From assembly GCA_029265355.1 (NCBI GenBank), contig JAJUJL010000004.1:186001-250000 (forward strand): a stretch of 64,000 bases of DNA, written 5' to 3'. A model generated the notes under the pieces. It was given only the letters and a program-made list of their open reading frames with translations, was not told the DNA's origin and did not search any database. The translations under genes were made by a program, and so were the position numbers. Numbering within the stretch: the first letter of the stretch is position 1; each line of letters starts with the position of its first letter. This DNA is from Chloroflexota bacterium. Its GTDB lineage: Bacteria; Chloroflexota; Anaerolineae; Anaerolineales; UBA4823. Shown in pieces: positions 46,629-54,860 of the stretch.

Positions 46629-46880
46629 ATGGCTATCCCCAATCATGCCACCCGCGAAGAGCAAGTGCGTGCACTGCTGGCAAACATCAGCGCTTACATC
46701 GAACATTTCCACGGCGGCTCTGTCGATATGGTTGCCCTGGAAGGCAATGTGCTGAAAGTGCGCCTGGGCGGCGCCTGCCTGGGCTGCCCGCTGCTGCCCA
46801 GCACCCTGCACGGCTGGGTCGAAGGCACTGTCAGACAGTTCTTCCCGGATATCGAACGGGTCGAGTCTGTCACTGGCTGA
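46629..46880 (+). CDS. NifU C-terminal-domain (Nfu-type) iron-sulfur scaffold
   Basis: An 83-residue Nfu-like protein. The domain has the EEQVRALLANISAYIEHFHGG helix-strand opening, VALEGNVLKVRLGGAC and the cluster-binding CLGC at about residues 50-53. Two such proteins bridge a 4Fe-4S cluster for delivery to apo-enzymes. ATG 46629 is preferred over a TTG at 46602 inside the previous gene. The radical-SAM, heme and Fe-S proteins in the window are possible clients. Confidence 0.9.
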   Translation: MAIPNHATREEQVRALLANISAYIEHFHGGSVDMVALEGNVLKVRLGGACLGCPLLPSTLHGWVEGTVRQFFPDIERVESVTG

Positions 46881-46908
46881 ACTGTCTGGCGGCAATGAGA
46901 CTCATATT

Positions 46909-46951
46909 GAGGGTTTTTGGGCAGCCGGGCTGCTCGAAAACCCTCGTTTTT
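46909..46951 (+). terminator. Strong intrinsic terminator after the NifU-like gene
   Basis: GAGGGTTTT (46909-46917) pairs with AAAACCCTC (46937-46945), with an inner GCAGC/GCTGC stem, followed by GTTTTTTG. It lies between the NifU-like and PII-like genes. Confidence 0.9.
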
Positions 46952-46964
46952 TGTGGAGTTTGGC

Positions 46965-47321
46965 ATGTACATTGTGTTGTTTGTCCTGGATGATCCCGAC
47001 CGCCTGGATGATGTGCTGGATGCCTGGGAGGCGATCGGTGTGAGCGGTGCAACCATCATCGAAAGCACCGGCATCAACCGGCTTAAACGCGCCGCCCTGG
47101 TGGGCAGCGGCGTGATGGCGGGCATCAACCGGCTGATGAGCAGCGACATTGAGAACCATTACACGCTGTTCGTGATCGTGCCGGATATCGAGATGGCCTC
47201 CGCATGCCTGGAGGCGGTCGAAGGTGTGGTGGGCAACCTGGACCAACCCAACAGCGGTGTGTTGGCCGCCTGGCCGCTCACCCTGGCCAAGGGTGTGCCG
47301 CCGGTGCCCAAGGCGCGCTGA
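46965..47321 (+). CDS. PII-like small alpha/beta protein
   Basis: A 118-residue protein with a ferredoxin-like pattern like that of PII/PII-like regulators: MYIVLFVLDDPDRLDDVLDAW (strand-helix; residues 1-21), GVSGATIIESTGI, then YTLFVIVPDIEMASACLEAVEGVVG. The segment between 35 and 60 could form a short T-loop equivalent. The start follows GGAG and a terminator. It is 4 bases upstream of a cation-exchanger half gene; PII-like proteins often control the transporter encoded beside them, so regulation of that exchanger is a reasonable inference. Fold assignment is moderate. Confidence 0.65.
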   Translation: MYIVLFVLDDPDRLDDVLDAWEAIGVSGATIIESTGINRLKRAALVGSGVMAGINRLMSSDIENHYTLFVIVPDIEMASACLEAVEGVVGNLDQPNSGVLAAWPLTLAKGVPPVPKAR

Positions 47322-47325
47322 AGCC

Positions 47326-47795
47326 ATGGCCTGGCTGACTTTCATCATCAGCGCTGCCCTGGTGGTTTTCGCTGCCACGCGCCTGGCAGAATACGGCGAC
47401 GTGATCGCGGTGCGCACTCGCTCGAGCGGCATGTTCATCGGCACCCTGCTGCTGGCAGGCGCCACCTCGCTGCCCGAGCTGCTCTCAGCTTTGAATGCTT
47501 TATCCATTCGAGCGCCAGACCTGGCGGCCGGCAGTATGTTCGGCAGTAACTTGTTCAACATGTTCGCCCTGGGCTGACCGATCTGCTCTACTTGCAGGGG
47601 CGCTTCCTGGCGGAAGTGGACGCCTCCTTTGCCCTGGTCGGTTTGCTGGGCATCATCCTGACCGCCCTGGGATTGATCGGCAACCTGGCGCGCATGGAGC
47701 GGCGCATCTTGTTTGTCGAGGTGGACGCCCTGCTGATCATGATCGACTATTTTTTCGGCATGTGGTTCCTGTACAGCCAGGGGATCGGCGCCTGA
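47326..47795 (+). pseudogene. Half-size sodium/calcium exchanger-like protein, frameshifted
   Basis: One half of a CaCA-type exchanger, interrupted. The first frame gives a membrane helix, then the alpha-repeat signature GATSLPELLSALNAL and GSMFGSNLFNMFALG before a TGA at 47575. In the next frame it continues directly as LTDLLYLQGRFLAEVDASFA, with two more helices, to a stop at 47795. Inserting a single C (ggc-ctg for ggctg) restores one frame of about 156 residues. Standard family members have two such halves in roughly 300-350 residues, so even repaired it would be a single-repeat protein. Error or real decay cannot be told apart. Confidence 0.75.
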
Positions 47796-47802
47796 GTAAA
47801 AA

Positions 47803-47835
47803 AAACTCCCGCAGGCTTTTCGCTTGCGGGAGTTT
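47803..47835. terminator. Bidirectional intrinsic terminator
   Basis: AAACTCCCGCA (47803-47813) pairs with TGCGGGAGTTT (47825-47835) between the exchanger and the ferritin gene; A-rich flank on the left gives a T tract for the leftward ferritin transcript. Confidence 0.88.
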
Positions 47836-47859
47836 GCACCTTACTCACGATCCAGAAAC

Positions 47860-48384
47860 TCAGGCAGCTTCAGCGCCGCCGGCCTCGCCTTCGGGGGGCA
47901 CGATTGGGTTGCGCGACAGGTAATCGTCGGCGAACAAGATGTTCTCCTTGGAGCGCTTGACGATGCTGAGCAGCGTTTGCATGGTAGAAATTTCCTCGAG
48001 CTGCTCGGCCACGAACCAATCCAGGAACTGCTTGGAGATATGGTCGTGGTCGGCGATGGCCTGGTCCATCAAGCCGTTGATCTGGCGGGTGACTTCCATC
48101 TCCCAATCCAGGGCAGCCTGCACCGCTTCCGTGGCATCTTTGAAATCGTACTTCGCTGCGCCGATCTCGGGGATGCGCACCTGGCCGCCGGCGTCGATGA
48201 TGAAGTGGGCGAACTTCATGGCATGCATGCGCTCTTCGTCCGCCTGGCGGTAGAAGAAGGCCGCCAGGTTGGACAGGTCTTCGGCGTCGAAATAGGCGGC
48301 GATGCTGACGTACTGCAGGCTGGCGCCGAACTCACGCCCCACCTGGTCATTGATCATTTGCTCCAGCTTTTTGCTGATAATCAT
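47860..48384 (-). CDS. Bacterial non-heme ferritin
   Basis: A 174-residue ferritin that oxidises and stores iron. The four-helix bundle carries ferroxidase ligands in REFGASLQYVSIAAYFD (Glu near 18), ADEERMHAMKFAHF (Glu-Glu and His near 50-54) and later EQLEEI. The C-terminal tail is Gly/Ala/Glu-rich. A TATAAT on the minus strand at 48470-48465 is a possible -10. No heme-binding Met of bacterioferritin is evident. Confidence 0.95.
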   Translation of the reverse strand: MIISKKLEQMINDQVGREFGASLQYVSIAAYFDAEDLSNLAAFFYRQADEERMHAMKFAHFIIDAGGQVRIPEIGAAKYDFKDATEAVQAALDWEMEVTRQINGLMDQAIADHDHISKQFLDWFVAEQLEEISTMQTLLSIVKRSKENILFADDYLSRNPIVPPEGEAGGAEAA

Positions 48385-48543
48385 AAGTCAATCTCCCTTC
48401 CATTTGAAATCTGTGAAACAACCAGCCCAAGCCCGCCCATGAAGCCGGGTTGAGCTACTCGAAGATTATAACATGCTGGTTTTTTCAGCGGCTGAGAGGG
48501 GGATTAAATCGTGGTAAGAAAGTGAGAAGCGCAGATAGTGCCC

Positions 48544-49035
48544 CTACCCAGGTGGCTGGGGGAACTGCGGGCGCGAGCTGTGGTGCACGTGCGGCTCGTG
48601 ATGGCGCAGGCCGCTCCAGCCGCAGGCGGCATTGGTGCAGCGGTAGCGGCGGGCGTCGGGCAGGAAGGTGGCGCTCAGCAGGCGGTCCAGCGAGTGGCGG
48701 TGGACGCGCATCACACTGCTGCCACAGCGCGGGCAAACCTTGGACTGCCAATAGGTCGATGAGACAAAGCGCAGCCGCGCCCGCCAGAAGGTGAAGACGA
48801 TCGCCCCAATCACCAGCAGCCAGCCCAGCAAATCCGACAGAGTGAAAGCCTTAAGATAGACCAGCAGGCGATCGATCAGCGCGTTCAACCCCAGCCATAA
48901 TCCATTGGCCAGGGCAGACAACCAGGCTCGCAGCGTGGCGCGTATCTCGAACTGCTCGGTCAGCAAGAAGACGCCCAGCAGCGCGGCAGCCAGGGCGATC
49001 AGCTCAACTCGGTATTCACGCAGAAACTTTTTCAT
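48544..49035 (-). CDS. Membrane protein with C-terminal zinc-ribbon
   Basis: A 163-residue protein. Membrane helices lie at about 10-27 and 70-86, with an amphipathic stretch between. The cytosolic C-terminal part has CPRCGSS and later CTNAACGW, a four-cysteine zinc ribbon, and ends His/Pro-rich. Function unknown. Upstream and downstream genes run the same way but spacing does not argue for a shared operon. Confidence 0.7.
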   Translation of the reverse strand: MKKFLREYRVELIALAAALLGVFLLTEQFEIRATLRAWLSALANGLWLGLNALIDRLLVYLKAFTLSDLLGWLLVIGAIVFTFWRARLRFVSSTYWQSKVCPRCGSSVMRVHRHSLDRLLSATFLPDARRYRCTNAACGWSGLRHHEPHVHHSSRPQFPQPPG

Positions 49036-49102
49036 CCGTGAAGCCCCCTACCCTCACCGCTAAGGGGGATTAGTTCTATTGTCAGGTAAAACGCTGCTTT
49101 TG

Positions 49103-50806
49103 TCAATAAGTCATGGCGCAGCCATCGGCGCGCGGGTCGCTCCCGGCGCACAGCACGTCGCTGTGCGGGTCGCGTAGCGCGCCGCGCACGATCACCTGGC
49201 CGCGGCCAAAGCTCGCCCGGGCATGGCCGCGCAGCATCTGCACGCTGTGCCCCATAACTGCCAACGCCTGTGCGCTTTCCGGTGGAATGCCATCCTCCAG
49301 CGACACCGCGCCGCCAGCCGTGCCATCTTCGATGCAGAAGCGCGGCCGGTCCAGGGCGGCCTGCGGGTCGAGACCATCGTCCACCAGCGCCACCGCCACC
49401 TGCAGGTGGCCCTGCGGCTGCATGAAGCCGCCCATCACGCCGTAGCTGGCGAACAGGCTGCCATCCAGGCGCGTTGCCAGGGCGGGGATGATCGTGTGGT
49501 AGGGGCGCTTGCCGGGCGCCAGGGCGTTGGGGTGAGCAGGGTCCAGGCTGAAGTTGTGGCCGCGGTTTTGCAGGCTGAAGCCCCAACCAGAAGGCACGAT
49601 GCCGGTGCCGAAGCCCATGTAGTTGCTGTTGATGAACGAGCAGGCGTTGCCCTGCCCATCCACCACACTCAGGTACACCGTACCCGAAGCAACCACCGGC
49701 GCGCCGCGTGCCTGGTCCAGGCTGGCGCGCTGTGGGTCGATCAGCCGGCGCCGTTGCGCAGCATATTCCTTGGACAGCAGCGGCGCGCCAATCGTGGTGC
49801 GCCAGTGCTGTCGGCGCGCCGCTTCTCCGGCGCGCCCGTCGTCCAGCGGCGCGGGTTGGAAAGCCGGGTCAGCCACGTACCAGCGGGCGTCGGCAAACGC
49901 CAGGCGCATCGCCTCGATTTCCAGGTGCAGGCGCTGCGGTGAGAGCGGCGGCAGGGCAGCCAGGTCGAAACCTTCCAGGATATTGAGCGCCAACAGGGCA
50001 GCCAGCCCTTGCCCGTTGGGCGGGCACTCCCAAATGCGCACATCCCGGTAAGTGGTGGAGATGGGCTCCTCCCACGTGGAGGTGTGGGCGGCCAGGTCGG
50101 CTTCCGAGAGACAACCACCCGCTTGCCGGACCACCGCGGCGATGGCGGCAGCGATCTCGCCCTGGTAGAAAGCGGCTGCACCGCCTTCTGCCACCCGCCG
50201 CAGCGTGCGCGCCAGCCCCGGGTTGCGGAAAATCTCACCCGGCCTGGGGCCGCGCCCCGCGATAGTCAGCTCTTGCCCGCCAGGGGCGCTGCGCAGTTGG
50301 CGCTCAGCGCCGCGCTGCCAGAAATAAGCGGTCAGCGGCGCCACCGGAAAGCCCTGCTCAGCCAGGCGCACAGCCGGCGCCAGCACCTGCTCCCGGCTCA
50401 AGCGGCCAAACCGCTCCAGCAGATCGCACCAGCCAGCGCAGGCCCCCGGCACGGTGATCGTATAAGCATGAAATGGCGGCAGTTCGGAGAATCCCTCGCG
50501 CTGCAGGCGCTCCAGGTTGAGCGCCGCTGGGGCGCGTCCGGAGCCGTTCAGGGCGTGCACCTGCCCGCTGGCGGCTTCGTAATACAGGGCAAAGCAATCC
50601 CCACCGATGCCAGTGGAGGTGGGCTCGGTGACATTGAGCGCCGCCGCGGCGGCAATCGCAGCATCGGCAGCGCTGCCGCCCAGGCGCAGCGCCTCTAAAC
50701 CTGCGGCGGTTGCCAGCGGTTGCGAGGTCGCCACCATGCCGCGCCGCCCGTAGACCGGCGAGCGCCGGGATTGGTAACTGGGTTCGGCGTTGGCAGGGAG
50801 ATTCAT
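49103..50806 (-). CDS. Gamma-glutamyltransferase family protein
   Basis: A 567-residue member of the N-terminal-nucleophile GGT family, made as a precursor that self-cleaves before a catalytic Thr. T376 in VASGTVYLSVVDGQGN aligns with the nucleophile; the oxyanion and substrate-binding features TGIGGDCF (65-72) and YGVMGGFMQPQGHLQV are present. No signal peptide is seen, so it is probably cytoplasmic, as in many GGT-like acylases. The ATG overlaps the selD stop (ATGA), so the two are co-translated. Whether it acts on glutathione is unknown. Confidence 0.92.
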   Translation of the reverse strand: MNLPANAEPSYQSRRSPVYGRRGMVATSQPLATAAGLEALRLGGSAADAAIAAAAALNVTEPTSTGIGGDCFALYYEAASGQVHALNGSGRAPAALNLERLQREGFSELPPFHAYTITVPGACAGWCDLLERFGRLSREQVLAPAVRLAEQGFPVAPLTAYFWQRGAERQLRSAPGGQELTIAGRGPRPGEIFRNPGLARTLRRVAEGGAAAFYQGEIAAAIAAVVRQAGGCLSEADLAAHTSTWEEPISTTYRDVRIWECPPNGQGLAALLALNILEGFDLAALPPLSPQRLHLEIEAMRLAFADARWYVADPAFQPAPLDDGRAGEAARRQHWRTTIGAPLLSKEYAAQRRRLIDPQRASLDQARGAPVVASGTVYLSVVDGQGNACSFINSNYMGFGTGIVPSGWGFSLQNRGHNFSLDPAHPNALAPGKRPYHTIIPALATRLDGSLFASYGVMGGFMQPQGHLQVAVALVDDGLDPQAALDRPRFCIEDGTAGGAVSLEDGIPPESAQALAVMGHSVQMLRGHARASFGRGQVIVRGALRDPHSDVLCAGSDPRADGCAMTY

Positions 50807-51870
50807 TCTTTCAGCACCTGGATATGATCACCCTGCGTGACCTCACCCACCACCCACAGCTCCTGCCCAAGCCGCCCGGCTTTCTGCAGCAGCCTGGGTA
50901 AAACATCGGGGGGCGTTGCCAGCAGCAGGCCGCCGGAGGTTTGAGCGTCGAAGAGCAGCATCTGCGAGGCCTCGTCGATGCCCGCTTCGAACTCAATGTG
51001 CTCCCCATAGTACAGGCGGTTGTCGGATGATCCACCAGGGAAGATGAACTCATCGGCGTAGCGCCTGGCGCCACGCGTGAAGGGGATGCGCTCCAGGTGG
51101 AAGCGCAAACCCACGCCCGAAGCTTCGGCCATCTCCCAAGCATGCCCCAGCAGGCTGAAACCGGTGATGTCAGTGCCGCCGCGCAGCCCGAATTCCACTG
51201 CCAGCTCGCAGGCGGTCTTGTTCAAACGCTGCATCCAGGCGACCACCTCGGCAACGTCCTCAGGCTGCGCCAGGCCGCGCTTCAACGCAGTGGTGGTCGT
51301 GCCAAAGCCAAGCGGCTTGCTCAGCACCAGCAGGTCACCGGAGCAGGCGCCGCCCTTGGTGAGCATGCGCTGTGGATTCACAAAGCCAACCACGATCAAC
51401 CCATACTTGGGCTCCTTGTCCTGGATGGTGTGCCCGCCAGCAATGACCACGCCTGCCTGGCGCGCTTTCTCTGCGCCGCCGCGCAGGATCTCGCCCAGCA
51501 GCTCGTGCGGCAAGTCTGGCGGCAGGGCGGCCACATTGAGCGCCAGGAAGGGTTGCCCGCCCATGGCGTACACGTCTGAGAGAGCGTTAGCGGCTGCAAT
51601 TGCGCCGTAGTCATAGGGATCGTCCACCACCGGCGTGAAAAAGTCGGTGGTCACCACCAGGGCTTTGTCATCCTCCAGTCGCCACACCGCGGCGTCGTCC
51701 GGATCGTCCAGGCCGACCAGCAAATCGGGATAGTCTGCCGGGTCAAAGATATTTTGTAATGGGCGCAGCACCTGCGCCAGCGCTTCCGCGCTCAGTTTGG
51801 ACGCTCAGCCTGCGCAACTCGACAGGCTGGTCAGGCGGATTTCTCGCCCACTGGTAGCATGTTCGCTCAT
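50803..51870 (-). CDS. selD: Selenide, water dikinase, itself a selenoprotein (in-frame UGA at codon 22)
   Basis: SelD makes selenophosphate from selenide and ATP, the Se donor for selenocysteine. Conventional reading begins at GTG 51771 and lacks the active site. Extending in frame gives ATG 51870 with AGGAA upstream, 21 codons, then TGA at 51807-51805 in the context SSCAG-U-ASKL, matching the family motif in which Cys or Sec precedes the essential Lys. Total 355 residues including Sec. The ATP-binding and C-terminal AIRS domains are intact (DDAAVWRL, GGTDITGFSLLGHAW, DAQTSGGLL). A hairpin with a GGAA loop follows the UGA. The organism must then encode SelA, SelB and tRNA-Sec elsewhere. Confidence 0.92.
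51779..51792 (-). promoter_or_regulatory. Candidate bacterial SECIS hairpin of selD
   Basis: On the minus strand AGCGC (51792-51788) pairs with GCGCT (51783-51779) around a GGAA loop that begins 18 bases after the UGA. Distance and a G at the loop start fit the loose consensus for bacterial SECIS elements. Confidence 0.6.
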
Positions 51871-51937
51871 AGCATGGTTCCTGTTTCTGGTGTTATCCCC
51901 GAGGCGCAGGCCATCCCCGCGCTTCGGACCTCACAGT

Positions 51938-53002
51938 CTAGGGCTGGGGCGCCGGCTGGCTGGGCTCAGCGGCAGTTGGCGCAGGCGCCGTTGGCTGCAA
52001 TGTGGGCAGCGGCAAGAGATAGGGCGCGTTGTTGGGAACCAGCATCACCTGGATGCCGGGCGCCAGCTTATTGATGTATTGGTAAGAAAGCAGATCCGGG
52101 TTATTCTGCAGCGCCTCGGCGATCTTGCGCAGCGCTTCGGCCTCAGCTTCAGCTTCAATGATGCGCGCCTGGGCTGCGCCCTGGGCTTCGATCACGGCGG
52201 CATCGGCACGCCCCTGGGCAACCTGGCGCGCCTGCTCGGCTTCCTGCCGGCGCTGCTCGACCACGAAACGCGCCTGCTGGGCCTGCTGCTCGGCGATCTG
52301 CTTCTGCTCCACCGAAGCGGCGTACTCCGGCGAGAAAGTGATATTGCGCAACACAAACTCGACCAGTTGGAGGCCATTCGCGGCAAGCCGTTCGCTCATA
52401 TCGGCGCGTATCTGAGCAGCCAACTGAGTTCGCTGGGAGCTGTAGACTTCTTCCACGCCAAACTGCGAGATAGCATCGCGGATCACACCTCGCGCCAGCG
52501 GGCGCACCAGGTCGTTGGCGTAGCGATTCTGCCATTCGATGTGCACCTGCACCACCTTGTCTGGATCCACAGCGTAAATCACCGAAGCATCCACCAGCAC
52601 TTCTTGCCCATCTGCCGTGCGGGCGGCAATCGAATCGTCGCCGCGGACCTGGCCTTCCGCCAGAGCGATCGACATGGTGTACGTCTGGCGGGAAATCGGG
52701 TAGCGCACCACGCTCTCGAAGAAAGGCACAATCCAACGCAAGCCGGGCTGCAGCGCTTCTTCACGGTAGCCCTTGGGCGCTACAGCAGAAATCACCACGC
52801 CGCGCTCCTCCGGGTTGATAAATACCAACCCGGCGCTGAGCGAAGAGAGAATGATCGACAGCGCCCCCATCACGATCAGCAAGGTGGTTGCGCCGCCCAC
52901 GCTCTGGCGGCGAGAAGCGCGCAGCACCACCAGAACGATGGCGCCAATGAAAACCAACCATGCTGCGCTGGCTAAGATTTGTACAACACTGGCAACGTTC
53001 AT
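51938..53002 (-). CDS. SPFH/prohibitin-domain membrane protein
   Basis: A 354-residue SPFH-family protein. Membrane helices at about 5-27 and 40-62 lead into the SPFH/band 7 domain (about 65-240: GLVFINPEERGVVIS, then GYREEALQPGLRWIVPFFE). A long Ala/Glu/Gln coiled coil spans about 240-305, and the tail is Pro-rich. Such proteins form oligomeric membrane-organising assemblies and often regulate proteases. No NfeD partner is adjacent. Confidence 0.9.
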   Translation of the reverse strand: MNVASVVQILASAAWLVFIGAIVLVVLRASRRQSVGGATTLLIVMGALSIILSSLSAGLVFINPEERGVVISAVAPKGYREEALQPGLRWIVPFFESVVRYPISRQTYTMSIALAEGQVRGDDSIAARTADGQEVLVDASVIYAVDPDKVVQVHIEWQNRYANDLVRPLARGVIRDAISQFGVEEVYSSQRTQLAAQIRADMSERLAANGLQLVEFVLRNITFSPEYAASVEQKQIAEQQAQQARFVVEQRRQEAEQARQVAQGRADAAVIEAQGAAQARIIEAEAEAEALRKIAEALQNNPDLLSYQYINKLAPGIQVMLVPNNAPYLLPLPTLQPTAPAPTAAEPSQPAPQP

Positions 53003-53379
53003 CAGAATAATCTCCAGGGTAGAAAAGTCGCTCGAACAATTGGCAAGTGGGGCGCCGCTGTGACTGCCTGGCAGCCTCTTGCTTGCAGCAGATTATACCT
53101 GCCTTTATCCGCTTGTGATCGAGTCTGTCCGGTTGCGGAGGCGGGTTGAGGGGCCGTGGGATCAGCTTCTCCGCCCAAACGCCCCGCTCAAGTTGAGACA
53201 ATCGTTCGGACAATTAAGATAAAACTGCCATCGCGAGCGGCAGCAAAGCGATCTCCGCGATCGTTCAGGGGATTGCCACGCCTCTGCGGGGCTCGTCATG
53301 CCCCGCGAAATGGAGGTTGTCAAAACCCTTGTCCGAAGGTCAGACCCCAAACATTTCGAAATATGGTACGATCGCAAGC
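53003..53379. repeat. Intergenic region with degenerate dispersed palindromic repeats
   Basis: No gene is seen. Two diverged copies of an intergenic repeat face each other: on the plus strand GGGGATTGCCACG at 53268-53280 followed by a GCGGGGC...GCCCCGC palindrome, and on the minus strand GGAGATCGCTTTGC at 53256-53243. They resemble the element at 17188-17230. Confidence 0.45.
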
Positions 53380-54060
53380 ATGAAAGTCTACATCGCCCAG
53401 GTCAGCGCGCTGCTTTTGGATGAACGTCGCCGGCTGGCAGCCCGCCTGGAGAGCGAGGAGCTGATCAGCCCAGCGCCGGGACAGTATTTCCTGGCCGATG
53501 ACGGAGCGGCGATTTGCGCCCAAACCATTTTTTGCGTGCGCCAGGAGGAAGCCAGCCTGCTAGCGCTGCCGCCGCTGCCGGTTGCGTGGCAGCCCGGATC
53601 GAGTTTGAGGCTGCTCGGCCCACTGGGCAACGGCGTCACCCTGCCCAGGCCGCTGCGTCGGCTGGCGCTGGCGGTCTTCGAGGAAAGCCCAACCAACTTG
53701 CTGAGCCTGGCGCGCCAGGCCAACCAGCAAGGGGCCGAAGTTGCTCTGTTTGCCGAGCCCCCGCTGCCGGCGCTGCCAGCCTGGCTGGAAGCCTCGCCTC
53801 TGGCCGCGCTGCCCGAGGCCCTGACCTGGGCTGATTTCCTGGCCCTTGACCTGCCATCCTCATCGCTGCCGCACCTGCGGCAGCACCTGGGGCTGCCATC
53901 TCACGCTGCCTGCCCTTGCCCAGCCCAGGCGCTGGTGCGCCTGCCGATGCCCTGCGGCGCCGTAGCTGAGTGCGGGGCTTGCGCAGTTTCCATGCGCCGC
54001 GGCTGGCGATTGGCCTGCAAAGATGGGCCGGTTTTCGACTTGAACGACCTGGAGTGGTGA
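53380..54060 (+). CDS. PyrK-like electron-transfer subunit lacking flavin/NAD motifs
   Basis: A 226-residue protein aligned along its length with dihydroorotate dehydrogenase electron-transfer subunits. GQYFLADD and LRLLGPLGNGVTLPRPLRRLAL match the family, and the C-terminal 2Fe-2S-type cysteines are C192, C198, C201 and C213, followed by the typical KDGPVF. The FAD-binding R-x-[YF]-S motif is replaced by CAQTIFC at 46-52, and the Gly-rich NAD motif after the GPLGNG block is missing. So the cluster site seems kept while the flavin/NAD parts are eroded. It is translationally linked to the deacetylase gene. Confidence 0.78.
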   Translation: MKVYIAQVSALLLDERRRLAARLESEELISPAPGQYFLADDGAAICAQTIFCVRQEEASLLALPPLPVAWQPGSSLRLLGPLGNGVTLPRPLRRLALAVFEESPTNLLSLARQANQQGAEVALFAEPPLPALPAWLEASPLAALPEALTWADFLALDLPSSSLPHLRQHLGLPSHAACPCPAQALVRLPMPCGAVAECGACAVSMRRGWRLACKDGPVFDLNDLEW

Positions 54061-54062
54061 CT

Positions 54063-54854
54063 GTGGACGTATTGGCCTTTTTTGCTCATCCGGATGACGA
54101 AACCATACTGGCCGGCGGCGCGCTGGCGCTGCTGGCGCACGCTGGCGCCCAGGTGCACTACCTGTGCGCCACGCGCGGCGAGGGCGGAGAAGCCGGAGAA
54201 CCGCCGCTGTGCGAGCTCTCTGAATTGGGCGCGGTGCGTGAGGGCGAGATGGTCTGCGCAGTGCAAGCTCTGGGCGGGCGCAGCCTGACTTTTTTGGATT
54301 ACATCGACCCGCGCGTCGGAGCAGACAATCAACTGTTTGCCTACACCGATGACCTACCTTTTCTGGCCGGGCAAGTGGCTGCCAGCATTCGCCAGTTCCA
54401 GGCAAAGGCTGTATTGACCCACGGCGCCAATGGCGAGTATGGACACCCGGCGCACATGCTCAGCCACCAGGCGGCGCGCCTGGCGGTGGAGTCTTTCTGG
54501 CAACAACCAGGCGATCTGCGCCCGGTGATGTACAGCGTCTCGGCGATGCACGCCCACCATCCGCGGCCGCGCCTGGCAAACAAAGACGAATCCGCTCATC
54601 TGGTCCTGGATGTCACACCCGCGCTGCCCGCCAAAACCCAGGCGGCGCTCTGCCACCGCACCCAACATGCCCTGTTTGTGCGCCGCGCCTCGCAGGAAGC
54701 CGGCCGAAAACTGAGCGTACCCGAGGTGATCCTGCGGGTGGAAAGCCTGCACCGCGCCTTTCCCGAGGTCAGCCAGGCCAGCCTGCCGGAGGATGAGCTC
54801 TTCAAGCTGCTGCTGCCCTGGGAGCTAGCGGTGCAGGATAACTCAGCCGGATAG
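54063..54854 (+). CDS. PIG-L (LmbE) family de-N-acetylase
   Basis: A 263-residue PIG-L/LmbE deacetylase, zinc-dependent, acting on N-acetyl-sugar conjugates (family members make mycothiol, bacillithiol or GPI intermediates). The zinc motif AHPDDE is at residues 7-12, and HGANGEYGHPAH provides the third ligand. GTG 54063 has GGAG eight bases upstream; GTG 54057 overlaps the previous stop as GTGA and is possible. A thiol-cofactor role is only a guess since no glycosyltransferase partner is adjacent. It lies between the PyrK-like and PyrD-like genes. Confidence 0.87.
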   Translation: MDVLAFFAHPDDETILAGGALALLAHAGAQVHYLCATRGEGGEAGEPPLCELSELGAVREGEMVCAVQALGGRSLTFLDYIDPRVGADNQLFAYTDDLPFLAGQVAASIRQFQAKAVLTHGANGEYGHPAHMLSHQAARLAVESFWQQPGDLRPVMYSVSAMHAHHPRPRLANKDESAHLVLDVTPALPAKTQAALCHRTQHALFVRRASQEAGRKLSVPEVILRVESLHRAFPEVSQASLPEDELFKLLLPWELAVQDNSAG

Positions 54855-54860
54855 GTGCGC

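Noticed and set aside
47575-47577. TGA in the exchanger gene as another selenocysteine codon
   Set aside because: Translation after it in the same frame is not exchanger-like, while the next frame continues the family sequence exactly; a frameshift explains it.
53162-53377. A 71-codon minus-strand gene
   Set aside because: It spans degenerate intergenic repeats and has no family features.
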